Source of the DNA: Bacteroidota bacterium
GTDB taxonomy: Bacteria > Bacteroidota > Ignavibacteria > Ignavibacteriales > Ignavibacteriaceae
Assembly (NCBI GenBank): GCA_021796135.1
Contig: JAJYOQ010000044.1
Coordinates: forward strand, 1 to 15,715
Direction of reading: 5' to 3'
DNA: 15,715 nt
A program made the translations under genes and the position numbers. The notes beneath the pieces are model-generated. The model was not told the DNA's origin and did no database searches. It saw nothing but the letters and a program-made list of their open reading frames with translations. Positions within the stretch are counted from its first letter, which is position 1; every line of letters starts with the position of its first letter. Below are positions 1-8,331 of this stretch, piece by piece.

Positions 1-975
1 AATTCTCTTGGCACAGGATTATTAGTCGAATATAAAGTAAATAATAATGGTTTTTTACTATTTCGCGCTGATATTGATGCGTTGCCTATAATTGAAGAGA
101 ACCAAATTGAATTCCGTTCACAAAATAATCATATGCATGCTTGCGGACATGATGTTCATACTTCTATATTGTTTAGCTTTTTGGACTATGTGCTGAAAAA
201 TAAAATTCAGCAAAATATCCTTTTCTTATTTCAGCCCGCAGAGGAGAGCGGGGGAGGAGCAATGGAGTTTTTTAAAACAAAGATCTTCGAGCAGTTCAAT
301 ATCAGTAATGCTTTTGCCCTTCATGTCAGCGATGAATTTGCCGATGGAGTTATTGCCTCAAGCAAAGGAGTATTGTTTGCATCTTCGCTTGAAGTGGATA
401 TTAACTTTAACGGAGTAAGTGCCCATGTCGCTTTTCCGCAGTCAGGGAAAAATGCTTTTAATGCATTAAGATTGTTCCTTGATTCGGTTGATAAATTACC
501 CGGAAATATTTCTGAACCGTTTGTATTCGGTGTAGGTAAGATTGAATCCGGTGAAATTAGAAATATTATTCCCGGAAATGCCAGACTTGAAGGCACTATC
601 CGCGGTTTATCTATTTCCCAAGTCAATTTGTTTTATAAAAAACTAATTGATATTCTTGAAGGGGTTAGCCAAATCACGGGCGTTCACTATAAAGCTGAAA
701 TAGGCGCTAGTTATCCTGAGGTAATTATTGACGATATACTTTTTGAAAAAATAGTTCCTTCAATTTCTACTGAATTTAAATTTATAGATTGCGGTTATAA
801 AATGACGGGCGAAGATTTCGGATATATTTCTCATCAATATCCTTCATTCATGTTCTGGTTAGGCACAAATAAAGGTGAAAAATTCGGTCTGCATAATCCG
901 AAATTCCTTCCTGATGACTCAATAATCGAATTAGGAAAGAAAGCGTTTGTGACAATTCTTCAAACTATGATGTAA
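1..975 (+). CDS. M20 family metallo-amidohydrolase (M20D type), 5' end cut off
   Basis: The reading frame is open from base 1, so the start lies upstream of the window. The TTG at 82 is only an internal Leu codon of the conserved RADIDALP motif. The visible 324 residues show the M20D pattern: RADIDALP (visible residues 22-29), the metal-binding CGHD (48-51), QPAEESGGG with the catalytic and metal-binding Glu pair (around 81-82), a His in ALHVS, a lid/dimerisation segment around GVSAHVAFP, and near the C-terminus GEDFGY followed by the last ligand His in LHNPKF. Members of this family use two metal ions to hydrolyse N-acyl amino acids, hippurate-like amides or related conjugates in the cytoplasm. 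The exact substrate cannot be read from the sequence. No signal peptide can be judged because the N-terminus is missing. The family call is secure. The stop is one base from the stop of the opposing gene and no hairpin lies between them. Confidence 0.93.
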   Translation, partial: NSLGTGLLVEYKVNNNGFLLFRADIDALPIIEENQIEFRSQNNHMHACGHDVHTSILFSFLDYVLKNKIQQNILFLFQPAEESGGGAMEFFKTKIFEQFNISNAFALHVSDEFADGVIASSKGVLFASSLEVDINFNGVSAHVAFPQSGKNAFNALRLFLDSVDKLPGNISEPFVFGVGKIESGEIRNIIPGNARLEGTIRGLSISQVNLFYKKLIDILEGVSQITGVHYKAEIGASYPEVIIDDILFEKIVPSISTEFKFIDCGYKMTGEDFGYISHQYPSFMFWLGTNKGEKFGLHNPKFLPDDSIIELGKKAFVTILQTMM

Positions 976-976
976 T

Positions 977-2611
977 TTATTCTTTTTCTACCATCACGCA
1001 TCCTGTTGGAATCTCCGGCTTAACAATTAATACATCTTCTTTTAATAGAGCGACTTTACCGGGCTCCATGCCTTTTTTCTTTATGACATATTTCCGTAAG
1101 GTATAGGATACAGGCACAATACCTGAAGTTTTTGCTTTACTGTAATAAGCAGCAAGAGAGGCAGCTTTCTTCAAAACACTCTTCTGTATACCTTCTTTTA
1201 TGTTATCTACTCTAAGTACTACATGGGATCCGGAAACACTTCTTGCATGAAACCAATAATCATTTTGTTTAGCAAATTTTACGGTAAGTAAATCATTATT
1301 TACGCTGTCCTTGCCTACAAAGACATTATATTTATCGTCAATAATAAAGTTTCTGAATTTATCTTTTAGCTCATCTTTAATTTCATTTGAAGCTGCCGCA
1401 GGAAGTTTAAGTTCTTTCATAATCTTTTTTAATTCCTCAATATTAGTAATCCCGGAAAGTACTTCATTTAAATTTTTAATCTTTTCCATTTTACCGGACA
1501 ATATAATTAAGTCTTTTTGTGCTCTTTCAAATTTAATCCTTTCATTTTTTGCCATATCAAAATAAGATTCTGCATTTTTCTCGGGAGACAATGATTTATC
1601 TAACTTTATTTTTAACGGAGAATCATTTTCATAAGTATCTGGAATCGTAATCGAATCAGTGTTCCTTGATATTTGTGAAATATTTATCAGCAGGAGATTT
1701 GCAATTCTATTGTATTCGCTTTCCCTGGACTTTGATTGAAGGATCAGGTGCACTGTATTTAATCTTTCAGTCGTTCGTTCAAATTCTTTTGTAAGAAATT
1801 TGCTGATTCGGTTGTAAGTTAAAGAGAAATCATCCCGATAATGTTTCGTTTGAAGAAAGTAATTTACAGCCTCGAATGCAGATTGAAATTCATTTATATT
1901 TTCACCGTGATAATGGAATGTTTTAATTGTTAATCTCTGTCTTTGCAGATCAGTATCGTAGTACACTATTATAGATTCAGCAAAAACTTCTTTTATAGCA
2001 GAATTTAGAATATCACTATAATTGATATCGGCAAAGTTTCCTTTTCTTAATTTCACCTCAGCAAAAATTTCCTTTCCGATAAACGGGTATTTTAATTTAA
2101 CATCGGTCAGGAAACTTTCCTCATTATAACTACCCAAATCCGGGATATTCCTAAGCGGCAGAAAGCTTTGACCGGTTATCTCTTTCCCAAGTTCTTCCAT
2201 ACTAGTCTGATCAATTTTCTTAAATGAATCTGCGATAATGTTATCATTTACTAGAACGACATTTGAATTCTTACCGCGGATTAAAAAATAAAAAGCTTCA
2301 TTAGGTTTATCCAACCCGATTTTAATTATTCTATCTTTAACCGAGATTTCAAACGAAGTAATTTTGGATGGTAAATGAGGCGAGAAAAAGTCGATAGTAT
2401 TTTTTTTTGCTCTGGAAAAATTATCCCGTATAGAAATAAATTCAAAATTCGGAATAGTAGAAATTTCAATAAACTTCTTTTCTTCCTTATTCTGCAGTTC
2501 AAAAATTATTCTTTCTTTATCCTGAGTAAAGGCAGAAAACAATGAATAATCTTTTAATAATTGATTTACTTCAATAATTAAACGGTTAAGTATAAAATAA
2601 TTTTTGAACAT
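977..2611 (-). CDS. NFACT family protein, RqcH/Tae2-like (ribosome quality control)
   Basis: This 544-residue cytoplasmic protein has the NFACT layout. An N-terminal NFACT-N domain (about 1-200) contains an Asp-Arg pair at 93-94 in VKDRIIKIGL, in the position of the DR motif that RqcH needs for activity. A long charged helical region, probably coiled coil, follows (about 265-420), then the NFACT-R/DUF814 domain (about 422-525). Marker stretches are NDYWFHARSVSGSHVVLR (450-467), ASLAAYYSKAK (484-494) and KKKGMEPGKV (511-520). Known relatives bind obstructed 50S subunits and recruit tRNA-Ala to add alanine tails to stalled chains; many databases call them fibronectin-binding proteins for historical reasons. 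The length is close to that of Bacillus RqcH. The ATG at 2611 follows directly on the terminator of the peptide transporter gene, and only a weak ribosome site (GGGAT) is seen. The family is sure; the alanine-tailing role is inferred from the family. Confidence 0.9.
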   Translation of the reverse strand: MFKNYFILNRLIIEVNQLLKDYSLFSAFTQDKERIIFELQNKEEKKFIEISTIPNFEFISIRDNFSRAKKNTIDFFSPHLPSKITSFEISVKDRIIKIGLDKPNEAFYFLIRGKNSNVVLVNDNIIADSFKKIDQTSMEELGKEITGQSFLPLRNIPDLGSYNEESFLTDVKLKYPFIGKEIFAEVKLRKGNFADINYSDILNSAIKEVFAESIIVYYDTDLQRQRLTIKTFHYHGENINEFQSAFEAVNYFLQTKHYRDDFSLTYNRISKFLTKEFERTTERLNTVHLILQSKSRESEYNRIANLLLINISQISRNTDSITIPDTYENDSPLKIKLDKSLSPEKNAESYFDMAKNERIKFERAQKDLIILSGKMEKIKNLNEVLSGITNIEELKKIMKELKLPAAASNEIKDELKDKFRNFIIDDKYNVFVGKDSVNNDLLTVKFAKQNDYWFHARSVSGSHVVLRVDNIKEGIQKSVLKKAASLAAYYSKAKTSGIVPVSYTLRKYVIKKKGMEPGKVALLKEDVLIVKPEIPTGCVMVEKE

Positions 2612-2633
2612 ATAATCCCGGATAAGGAAGAAA

Positions 2634-2667
2634 GGGAATAGAATATCTAAACAAGATATCTATTCCC
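2634..2667 (-). terminator. Hairpin after the peptide transporter gene
   Basis: The inverted repeat GGGAATAG(A)ATATCT / AGATATCTATTCCC has 14 paired bases per arm, one bulged A in the left arm and a five-base loop. Read on the minus strand it begins about 15 bases after the transporter stop and is followed by TTTCTTCCTT. This is a long stem with a modest U-rich tail, probably a Rho-independent terminator. It also separates the transporter from the NFACT gene, whose start is only 23 bases further on. Confidence 0.65.
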
Positions 2668-2681
2668 GATCTTAAAAAAGC

Positions 2682-4079
2682 TTATGCAACGCCATTCATC
2701 ATTTTTAATAATTTCTTATAAAGTAAAAATAAAATTATTGATGATAAAGCAGCCATAACTACAAATATCCAAAAGAAAGAAGGCAAATCTTTAACTGCAT
2801 AACCGAATAAATAATGGACAGTTGTTGTCCCGTCAATATTTATAGGATACAACGTACTAAGTTGTCCGGCAAGCCAATCTGCAGCGGCATTAGCCAAAAA
2901 CCATACGCCCATAAGCATAGACATAAATCTAGCAGGAGATAATTTTGTAACAACCGATAACCCTATCGGAGACAAGCATAATTCACCGAAAGTATGGAAA
3001 GAATATGCAAGAATAAGCCACATCGGACTTACCTTTATTCCTGTCTGAGCAATTCCGCCGCCGATGACCATAACAACATAACCCAGAGCCAAAACCATTA
3101 GACCTATTGACATTTTCAATGGTGAAGAAGGTTCTCTATTTTTTTCTCCGAGTTTTGTCCATAGCCATGCGAAAAGAGGAGCAAAGATAAATATGATAAT
3201 CGGATTTACAGACTGGAAGAAGCTTGCCGGGACTAAATAATTCCCGAGCCAGCCGACAACGCGGTTAGTCTGAGATTCAGCAAAGAATGTTAATGAAACG
3301 CCTGCCTGTTCATAAGCCGCCCAAAAGAAGATAACAAAGAAGGATATAATAAATATTACTGCTATTCTTTCTTTTTCTATTTTTGTTAAAGGAGCATCTT
3401 TAATGTAATCCGGGTGATTTTTGTTTTTCTTAGTAGGAACCATACCGACAGGTTTACCATCAGGGGTAACGAGATTTTTATCCTTGCCCAGATAAAACGT
3501 AATTACGCCTATTATCATACCGATACCGGCAGATAGGAATCCCCATTTAAAATCAGCTGGGTTACCTGTATCCCCGAGTCCGCCGCAAATCAAAGGAGCT
3601 AAAAATGCGCCAAGGTTAATACCCATATAAAAAATTGTAAATGCAGAATCCCGTTTATGAATTTCTTCGTCGGGATAAAGAGAGCCGACCATAGTAGAAA
3701 TATTTGGTTTAAAAAAGCCATTTCCAATTATAAGAAAGGTTAACCCAACAATAAAAAATATTACTCCAAATCCGCCTTTAGCCGCATATATCTGACCGCT
3801 AAAAGCCAAAGAAAATTGACCGATCGCCATTAAAATACCGCCGACGATAATCGATCTTCTGTTTCCCCAATATCTATCTGCAATATAGCCGCCTAATAAC
3901 GGAGTCAGGTAAACAAGTCCTGTGTAATACCCATAAATAGAAGATGTAAGAGAGTTACCATATAATAGAGCTTTGATCATGAATAAAGACAGGATTGCAC
4001 GGTTACCATAGTAACTGAATCGTTCCCACATTTCTGTAAAAAAGAGAACGTAAAGTCCTTTCGGATGCTTCTTAAACAT
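2682..4079 (-). CDS. POT/PTR2 family proton-coupled di/tripeptide transporter
   Basis: This 465-residue protein of the inner membrane, made almost wholly of hydrophobic helices, imports small peptides with protons. It has the POT fingerprint: ExxERFxYYG at residues 16-25 (E16, E19, R20), the GGYIADRYWGNRRSI loop (63-77), FFKPNISTMVGSLY (122-135) with the conserved Lys124, the signature FTIFYMGINLGAFLAP (147-162) and Glu257 in FWAAYEQAG, which matches the conserved helix-7 glutamate. A hydrophilic loop of about 40 residues (198-237) lies mid-protein, as usual for bacterial members with two extra helices. AGAGG lies seven bases before the ATG, and a Bacteroidota-like promoter sits about 65 bases upstream of the ATG. 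It appears to be a single-gene transcript. Family and peptide substrate class are well supported; substrate range is not. The M20 hydrolase further along could act on imported peptides or conjugates, but that link is only a guess. Confidence 0.95.
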   Translation of the reverse strand: MFKKHPKGLYVLFFTEMWERFSYYGNRAILSLFMIKALLYGNSLTSSIYGYYTGLVYLTPLLGGYIADRYWGNRRSIIVGGILMAIGQFSLAFSGQIYAAKGGFGVIFFIVGLTFLIIGNGFFKPNISTMVGSLYPDEEIHKRDSAFTIFYMGINLGAFLAPLICGGLGDTGNPADFKWGFLSAGIGMIIGVITFYLGKDKNLVTPDGKPVGMVPTKKNKNHPDYIKDAPLTKIEKERIAVIFIISFFVIFFWAAYEQAGVSLTFFAESQTNRVVGWLGNYLVPASFFQSVNPIIIFIFAPLFAWLWTKLGEKNREPSSPLKMSIGLMVLALGYVVMVIGGGIAQTGIKVSPMWLILAYSFHTFGELCLSPIGLSVVTKLSPARFMSMLMGVWFLANAAADWLAGQLSTLYPINIDGTTTVHYLFGYAVKDLPSFFWIFVVMAALSSIILFLLYKKLLKMMNGVA

Positions 4080-4143
4080 TAAGGAACCTCTTTAATATTT
4101 TTTAATTATTGGAATTTAAAATAGATATAAACTTTATTAGCGG

Positions 4144-4174
4144 TAAAAATAGATTATTTATTTTAGTAAGCAAA
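4144..4174 (-). promoter_or_regulatory. Bacteroidota-type promoter for the peptide transporter
   Basis: On the minus strand TTTG (4174-4171) is followed by exactly 19 bases and then TATTTTTA (4151-4144). This fits the Bacteroidota consensus TTTG-N19-TAnnTTTG except for the last base. The transporter ATG lies about 65 bases downstream. No mapping data are available; the support is pattern and position only. Confidence 0.42.
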
Positions 4175-4225
4175 ATAAAAAATTTATTCAATAATGCATG
4201 ATAGGAATCCATATAGGGAGTAAAT

Positions 4226-4256
4226 AAAAAACCCGGTCTATAATAAACCGGGTTTT
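4226..4256 (-). terminator. Rho-independent terminator of the lipoprotein/barrel operon
   Basis: The arms AAAACCCGGT (4228-4237) and ACCGGGTTTT (4247-4256) pair perfectly around a nine-base loop. On the minus strand the stem is followed by a run of six T. It starts about 30 bases after the stop of the barrel gene, which it should terminate. The rest of the 4080-4285 gap holds only the transporter leader and promoter. Confidence 0.88.
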
Positions 4257-4285
4257 ACTTTCACATATAAATTAAAAATTTACAA

Positions 4286-5704
4286 TTAAAATTTCCATCT
4301 GGAATTAAGAGCAACAGAAATATATTTAGCGCTATTAGGAGAAACAACAATAGGCATATCATCAGTCGCAAGGTTAAATTCAAGCACACCGGTATCTATT
4401 CCAATTCCTGCTGCCCAATGGAATCCGGTCAAGCCGCCGATCGATATACCGGACCTAATAAAAGGTATCCAGTCCATAGGCTTCCATTCAGCGCCTAATG
4501 ATATACTGGTTTTTGTAGAATTTCCCGGCATATCATTAAATCCTTTATTAATATCCATAGCAACAAGTAAAGTCCCCGGCCAGCTATTAGCGCCGAAATT
4601 GAATTTATAAGAGGCACCCAATCTTAAAGCTGTGGGTAAACTAGTTGAAAAACTTGAAGTGCTGTCACTGTTTCCCTTAAATTTATTTTTAAGTGAATCG
4701 CCTTGTGATTTTTGAGTAAGATCGGTTAAAGTATATGATCCCGATGAAGTAGTTAATGCAGTATTTTTATCCCAATTAATCGATCCAATATCAGTAATAG
4801 ATAAACCGAAATTCCAGGTATCACCGATGCTTGCACTTAAACCAAAATCAATACCCAGACCGCTTCCGGCAGGAGAGGGGAAAGGGCTCATGTTTTTACT
4901 TTTAGTTGAAGAGGAATCGTAGCTATATTTGACTCCGAAGTTATCCGAGAATGCTGATAAAACACTGCTGTTTGCATCAACAGTGATTTGCCCTTGATTT
5001 CCGGTAGATATTGATGAATTTACCTGCTGAGATTGAACGAAAGCGTAACCCTGTACCATTTTAAAGGTTATACCTGCTGCAATTTTTGAAAATATATTTT
5101 GGGGTATTTCAGTTATTTCTCTAGCATAAGAAAGTGAATAAGATCTTAGCCACCATGCATCAGCTTTTGTATCGTTGAAACTATATGATGATCCCAGAGG
5201 ATTTCCGTTTAATGCTAATTGAGAAAAAGCTGAGGGGACTGTAAAGTCAACTGAAAGAACATCGTTAATTGAGAATGCAAATGCTCCAATTGAGGGTTTA
5301 AGTCTTACACCTACCGAAAAAAGATTAAAAGAAGAATTCGATAAGATTAAACCTCCACCTGAAAACAATGAGTTTAATCTAGTTTCGTCATCGGGAGTTA
5401 GAACTCTTCCTTGTCCGTTTACACCTTCGAAGAAATAATTAAAATCATTTATTGTCATGAAACTTGTTCCTGCGGATAATGAAATAGAAGGAACAGGGAG
5501 CACGGTTGAGAGGTCAACCGTTGAATTACCATTAAGAATGTCAGCAGGATTGATCCCAATTGAAAATACACCTTGAGATATAGCATTTGAGGTATTGCCC
5601 ATTGAAATTCTTCTGGCGTCAGGACTGCCGTAAGAACCAAATTGTGCAAATAAAGAAACAGAGGACATTAAGAATATTACGATTATAGCTTTTATATTTT
5701 TCAT
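4286..5704 (-). CDS. Outer-membrane beta-barrel protein, PorV/DUF5723-like
   Basis: This secreted protein of about 472 residues has a signal peptide ending near LFA|Q. The mature N-terminus has the pattern SPDARRISMGNTSNAISQ followed by GINPADIL, like the ARxxAMGGA...NPAGL start of PorV, PorQ and FadL-related barrels. The rest is alternating polar and hydrophobic strands with many Gly, Ser and Asn. It closes with strands ending in an aromatic residue (NSRWKF), the usual barrel insertion signal. Two in-frame ATGs are present: the first (5710) touches AGGAGG with no spacer, while the second (5704) has six bases of spacing, so 5704 is chosen. The gene follows the lipoprotein gene after a gap of a few bases and ends at a strong terminator, so the two are probably co-translated. 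The role is unknown. PorV itself carries T9SS cargo to the attachment complex, but equivalence here is unproven. Barrel call likely, family moderate. Confidence 0.7.
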   Translation of the reverse strand: MKNIKAIIVIFLMSSVSLFAQFGSYGSPDARRISMGNTSNAISQGVFSIGINPADILNGNSTVDLSTVLPVPSISLSAGTSFMTINDFNYFFEGVNGQGRVLTPDDETRLNSLFSGGGLILSNSSFNLFSVGVRLKPSIGAFAFSINDVLSVDFTVPSAFSQLALNGNPLGSSYSFNDTKADAWWLRSYSLSYAREITEIPQNIFSKIAAGITFKMVQGYAFVQSQQVNSSISTGNQGQITVDANSSVLSAFSDNFGVKYSYDSSSTKSKNMSPFPSPAGSGLGIDFGLSASIGDTWNFGLSITDIGSINWDKNTALTTSSGSYTLTDLTQKSQGDSLKNKFKGNSDSTSSFSTSLPTALRLGASYKFNFGANSWPGTLLVAMDINKGFNDMPGNSTKTSISLGAEWKPMDWIPFIRSGISIGGLTGFHWAAGIGIDTGVLEFNLATDDMPIVVSPNSAKYISVALNSRWKF

Positions 5705-5710
5705 TTTCAT

Positions 5711-5716
5711 CCTCCT
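5711..5716 (-). promoter_or_regulatory. Ribosome binding site that decides the barrel gene start
   Basis: A full AGGAGG directly abuts the ATG at 5710-5708 but stands six bases before the ATG at 5704-5702. Normal spacing therefore favours the second ATG. The site lies immediately after the TAA of the lipoprotein gene, which suggests translational coupling. Confidence 0.7.
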
Positions 5717-5717
5717 A

Positions 5718-7286
5718 TTACTTTAGATTATCTTTGTTAATTCTGAACTTCACTCCGCCATAAACCTGTATCTGAATTGAATCGTTAGGTCTAATTGCAA
5801 CAGGTGTCGGATTATTTGGCGTCTGTATACTTACAGTAGGTATCACATCAAATGCCTGTGAAAGCAAATCAGTTTGGGTAGAATCTAATTGTATTGTTAA
5901 TGAAGTTGATCCGGGAGCAGTAACTTCACCGTTTTGGTCTACAGTTGCGGGGGCTACTGAAAATGAGTCTGCATTGGTAGTGCTGTTTGTAAGCGAAAAG
6001 AGTGGATGGAATAAGGAATCAGTTATTAAAACACTCAATGATGCATTTAACGGGATACTGTTTTGAATATTTACAGTAATATAAGCTGATTGGCAAGCCT
6101 TTATTTTCACCCTGTCAGTGGATAATATATTGCTAAGATAAGTTGTGTCTGTTGTTGATGCACTGCTTATTGCCATGAAACTAGTAGTTGAAAAATTAGC
6201 AGAAAACTTTACAGAATCGCCTGCGGCGACCGTTCCGGTAAGGTTATTCGGATTCATAATATATTCAGCAGTAACCGCGATACTATCAGGTAAAAATGAA
6301 ATTAAACTTGTGATGTTGCTATTAGTCTGGTCAAAATCAAAATGCTTAACCGTACCGCTAAATATAAATGTTTTTGCACTATCAGGAATAGTTAAAGCTA
6401 GCTGAGTTCCATCGTTTCTAATTCCTATAATAGTCAAATTTTTAACTTCAATTTGAAAAGGATTATTGTTTGAAGCGGCTGGAATATAAGTTGCATCAAG
6501 GTTTAATGTAGCATTCTTCAAATTGATTTTATTCCGGTAATTCGAGGCGCTGGACAAATTCAAACTAAATTCGTTTGTTTTTACCCCAAGAGATTTAGAG
6601 GGCAAATAACCTGTAGCCGAACTGAAATAAAAATCGGTTGTTGTCAAGGACAAACCAACAGGAGTAATTGTCTTTGAAGTAGCTCCAACCAAAATTTCTA
6701 AGCTATTCTGGTATGATGAAGGTAGGTTCTGCGGGAAATTATAAATAGCACCTGAAAAGTCAACATTATTAGATACAGTTGAATTTGGTCCGACCTGAAT
6801 GGTAGTCGAAAATGTATTTCCATTAATAGATATCCCGGGAATTTCCAATGTAACTGTAACTACTTCTACTGAAGGGTTTTGAAATGAATATGAGAAAGTG
6901 CCGCTGCTGAAAACAGCATTTGTAATTTTAGCACCAGCTGGAAATTGAACAAAAAGCTGAACCTTACCTGCTCCGCTGACGATGTTTCCGCTAGTAGTCT
7001 CAGTTCCCAAAGCCTGAGTAAAAGTAGAAACATCCTTAGAAATTGAATAATTGTTCGATTGAATCAAATAAATATTATTTGGTGTTCCTGAATCTTGAAC
7101 AGAAATATAATTTTGTTGTTTAACTATATCGTTTAGGACATAACTTCTATTGACAATTGGAATATTTAGGTCAACATCCCATTGCGGCCATATTGCAGGG
7201 CTAGTAGGTAAATTAAGGCAGCCCAGCTTAAAGAATGCCGCTATTATCACTAGAGGAATGAACAAATAGGTGTGGCGCTTTTGCAT
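5718..7286 (-). CDS. Large surface or periplasmic lipoprotein of unknown function
   Basis: This 522-residue protein begins with a positively charged, hydrophobic signal ending in FFKLGC. Cys23 is the likely lipidated residue, although Lys at -3 is outside the classical lipobox. The mature part starts WPQWDVDLNIPIVNRSYVLNDI, a 'W-D-x-x-L-N-x-P' opening that I recall from unnamed proteins of this bacterial group. It continues as a long Ser/Thr/Asn-rich, beta-strand-like chain without catalytic motifs. There is no T9SS tail; it ends RPNDSIQIQVYGGVKFRIN. A strong GGGAGG lies seven bases before the ATG. The barrel gene follows closely, so the two products probably act together in the outer membrane. 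I do not recognise a named family. The lipoprotein call is fairly good; the function is unknown. Confidence 0.65.
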   Translation of the reverse strand: MQKRHTYLFIPLVIIAAFFKLGCLNLPTSPAIWPQWDVDLNIPIVNRSYVLNDIVKQQNYISVQDSGTPNNIYLIQSNNYSISKDVSTFTQALGTETTSGNIVSGAGKVQLFVQFPAGAKITNAVFSSGTFSYSFQNPSVEVVTVTLEIPGISINGNTFSTTIQVGPNSTVSNNVDFSGAIYNFPQNLPSSYQNSLEILVGATSKTITPVGLSLTTTDFYFSSATGYLPSKSLGVKTNEFSLNLSSASNYRNKINLKNATLNLDATYIPAASNNNPFQIEVKNLTIIGIRNDGTQLALTIPDSAKTFIFSGTVKHFDFDQTNSNITSLISFLPDSIAVTAEYIMNPNNLTGTVAAGDSVKFSANFSTTSFMAISSASTTDTTYLSNILSTDRVKIKACQSAYITVNIQNSIPLNASLSVLITDSLFHPLFSLTNSTTNADSFSVAPATVDQNGEVTAPGSTSLTIQLDSTQTDLLSQAFDVIPTVSIQTPNNPTPVAIRPNDSIQIQVYGGVKFRINKDNLK

Positions 7287-7333
7287 AAATCCTCCCGAAT
7301 AAATATAATTTTAGTTATTGTTAAAGAATTTTA

Positions 7334-7359
7334 GGATGCGGTTTAATTCAACCGCACCC
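7334..7359 (-). terminator. Hairpin between the T9SS cargo gene and the lipoprotein gene
   Basis: Minus-strand RNA can form a ten-pair stem, GGGUGCGGUU with AACCGCAUCC including one G-U pair, around a six-base loop. The mismatched base pairs only in minus-strand RNA, which favours that direction. The following UAAAAUUCUUU is a poor U-run, so it may be a weak or partial terminator lowering expression of the downstream pair. Confidence 0.45.
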
Positions 7360-7373
7360 GTTTTTAAAACAGT

Positions 7374-8300
7374 TTATTTAAGGAATAGCATTTTACGGGA
7401 TAATGTAACATCTCCCGCTTTTAATTGATAAATGTATAACCCGGAAGAAAGATTACCCGGATTAAAAGTTACATTATGCACCCCTGCATTATTAATTGAA
7501 TTGACTAATGTAGCAACTTTCTGCCCCAAAATATTATAAACATTTAATTGAATGAATGAACTCTTCGGAACATCATAAATTATATTGGTAGATGGATTGA
7601 AAGGGTTAGGATAATTTTGCTTTAAAGCAAATTGAGTTGGCAAATTATTGGCATTCTCTTTTACTGCTGTAATTGATCCGGAACTTGAGCCTATTATATT
7701 TGAAAAATGACTTATCCAGGCTGTTACACTATTAGTGCTGTCGAAAGTTTGAATCCCGGTAGTATCAAATCCCGCAGCAACTGCATAAGCAAATTTTAAG
7801 GTTGTACTGAGATTCAATCCTGCTGAATTTAGAAGTGTATTGAAAGTTGACGATTTGGCTATTTTAACTACAGCATAGGTGCCTGCGTTAAGCTTGAATG
7901 GTTCTTGCTGCAAAATTTGTCCGCTCCAATCATATACATAAAAATCTACATCAAAGAATAGATTTACTCCGTTGATAGGATCATAGATTCCATTATTTAA
8001 ATTTATATTGGAAATGACAAACCATAGACTTATATCTTGATTTAATGAGCCTGATTGAAAATAAAATTCACTTCCTGCTAATGAATTGTAAATAGTTGCA
8101 GCATTAGAATAATTTGATGGTAAAGTCTTAGATTGAATTGTATATACTTGACCTTCATTGATAGTATCGGAATACACAGATATTTGACCTACATTATTGC
8201 TTTGTACATAAAAAGTAATAGCAATCTTATGCTGTGCATCTGTAAACTGAAATAATCCTAAAGCTATAATTATCAGAAATAAGTAAAAAACTTTTTTCAT
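7374..8300 (-). CDS. Secreted protein with T9SS type A sorting domain
   Basis: This 308-residue protein has a signal peptide (about 1-22, cleavage near TDA|Q) and a middle part of about 190 residues that I do not recognise. The middle is rich in Asn, Ser and aromatic residues, probably all-beta, with no visible catalytic motif. A T9SS type A C-terminal sorting domain follows (about 222-308): NYPNPFNPSTNIIYDVP, then VYNILGQKVATL, SSGLYIYQLKAG and the final KMLFLK. Such domains direct export across the outer membrane by the type IX system and are usually removed on attachment or release. AGGAAG lies seven bases before the ATG. A good promoter and a structured leader precede it. The lipoprotein and barrel genes follow on the same strand after a weak hairpin, so partial read-through is likely. 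The role of the passenger part is unknown. Confidence 0.85.
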   Translation of the reverse strand: MKKVFYLFLIIIALGLFQFTDAQHKIAITFYVQSNNVGQISVYSDTINEGQVYTIQSKTLPSNYSNAATIYNSLAGSEFYFQSGSLNQDISLWFVISNINLNNGIYDPINGVNLFFDVDFYVYDWSGQILQQEPFKLNAGTYAVVKIAKSSTFNTLLNSAGLNLSTTLKFAYAVAAGFDTTGIQTFDSTNSVTAWISHFSNIIGSSSGSITAVKENANNLPTQFALKQNYPNPFNPSTNIIYDVPKSSFIQLNVYNILGQKVATLVNSINNAGVHNVTFNPGNLSSGLYIYQLKAGDVTLSRKMLFLK

Positions 8301-8331
8301 AAGAGAACTTCCTAATAGTGATAAAAATTTT

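Noticed and set aside
82..84. TTG as the start of the M20 gene
   Set aside because: The frame is open back to base 1 and the TTG encodes the Leu of the conserved RADIDALP motif, so the gene is simply cut by the window edge.
321..626. Minus-strand ORF of 101 codons inside the M20 gene
   Set aside because: It lies wholly antisense to a well-conserved gene and its translation shows no recognisable protein features.
1311..1565. Plus-strand ORF inside the NFACT gene
   Set aside because: Low-complexity Ser/Phe/Ile-rich translation opposite a conserved gene, typical of a shadow frame.
6145..6405. Plus-strand ORF of 86 codons inside the lipoprotein gene
   Set aside because: Antisense to a continuous secreted-protein frame and without a ribosome site or domain signal.
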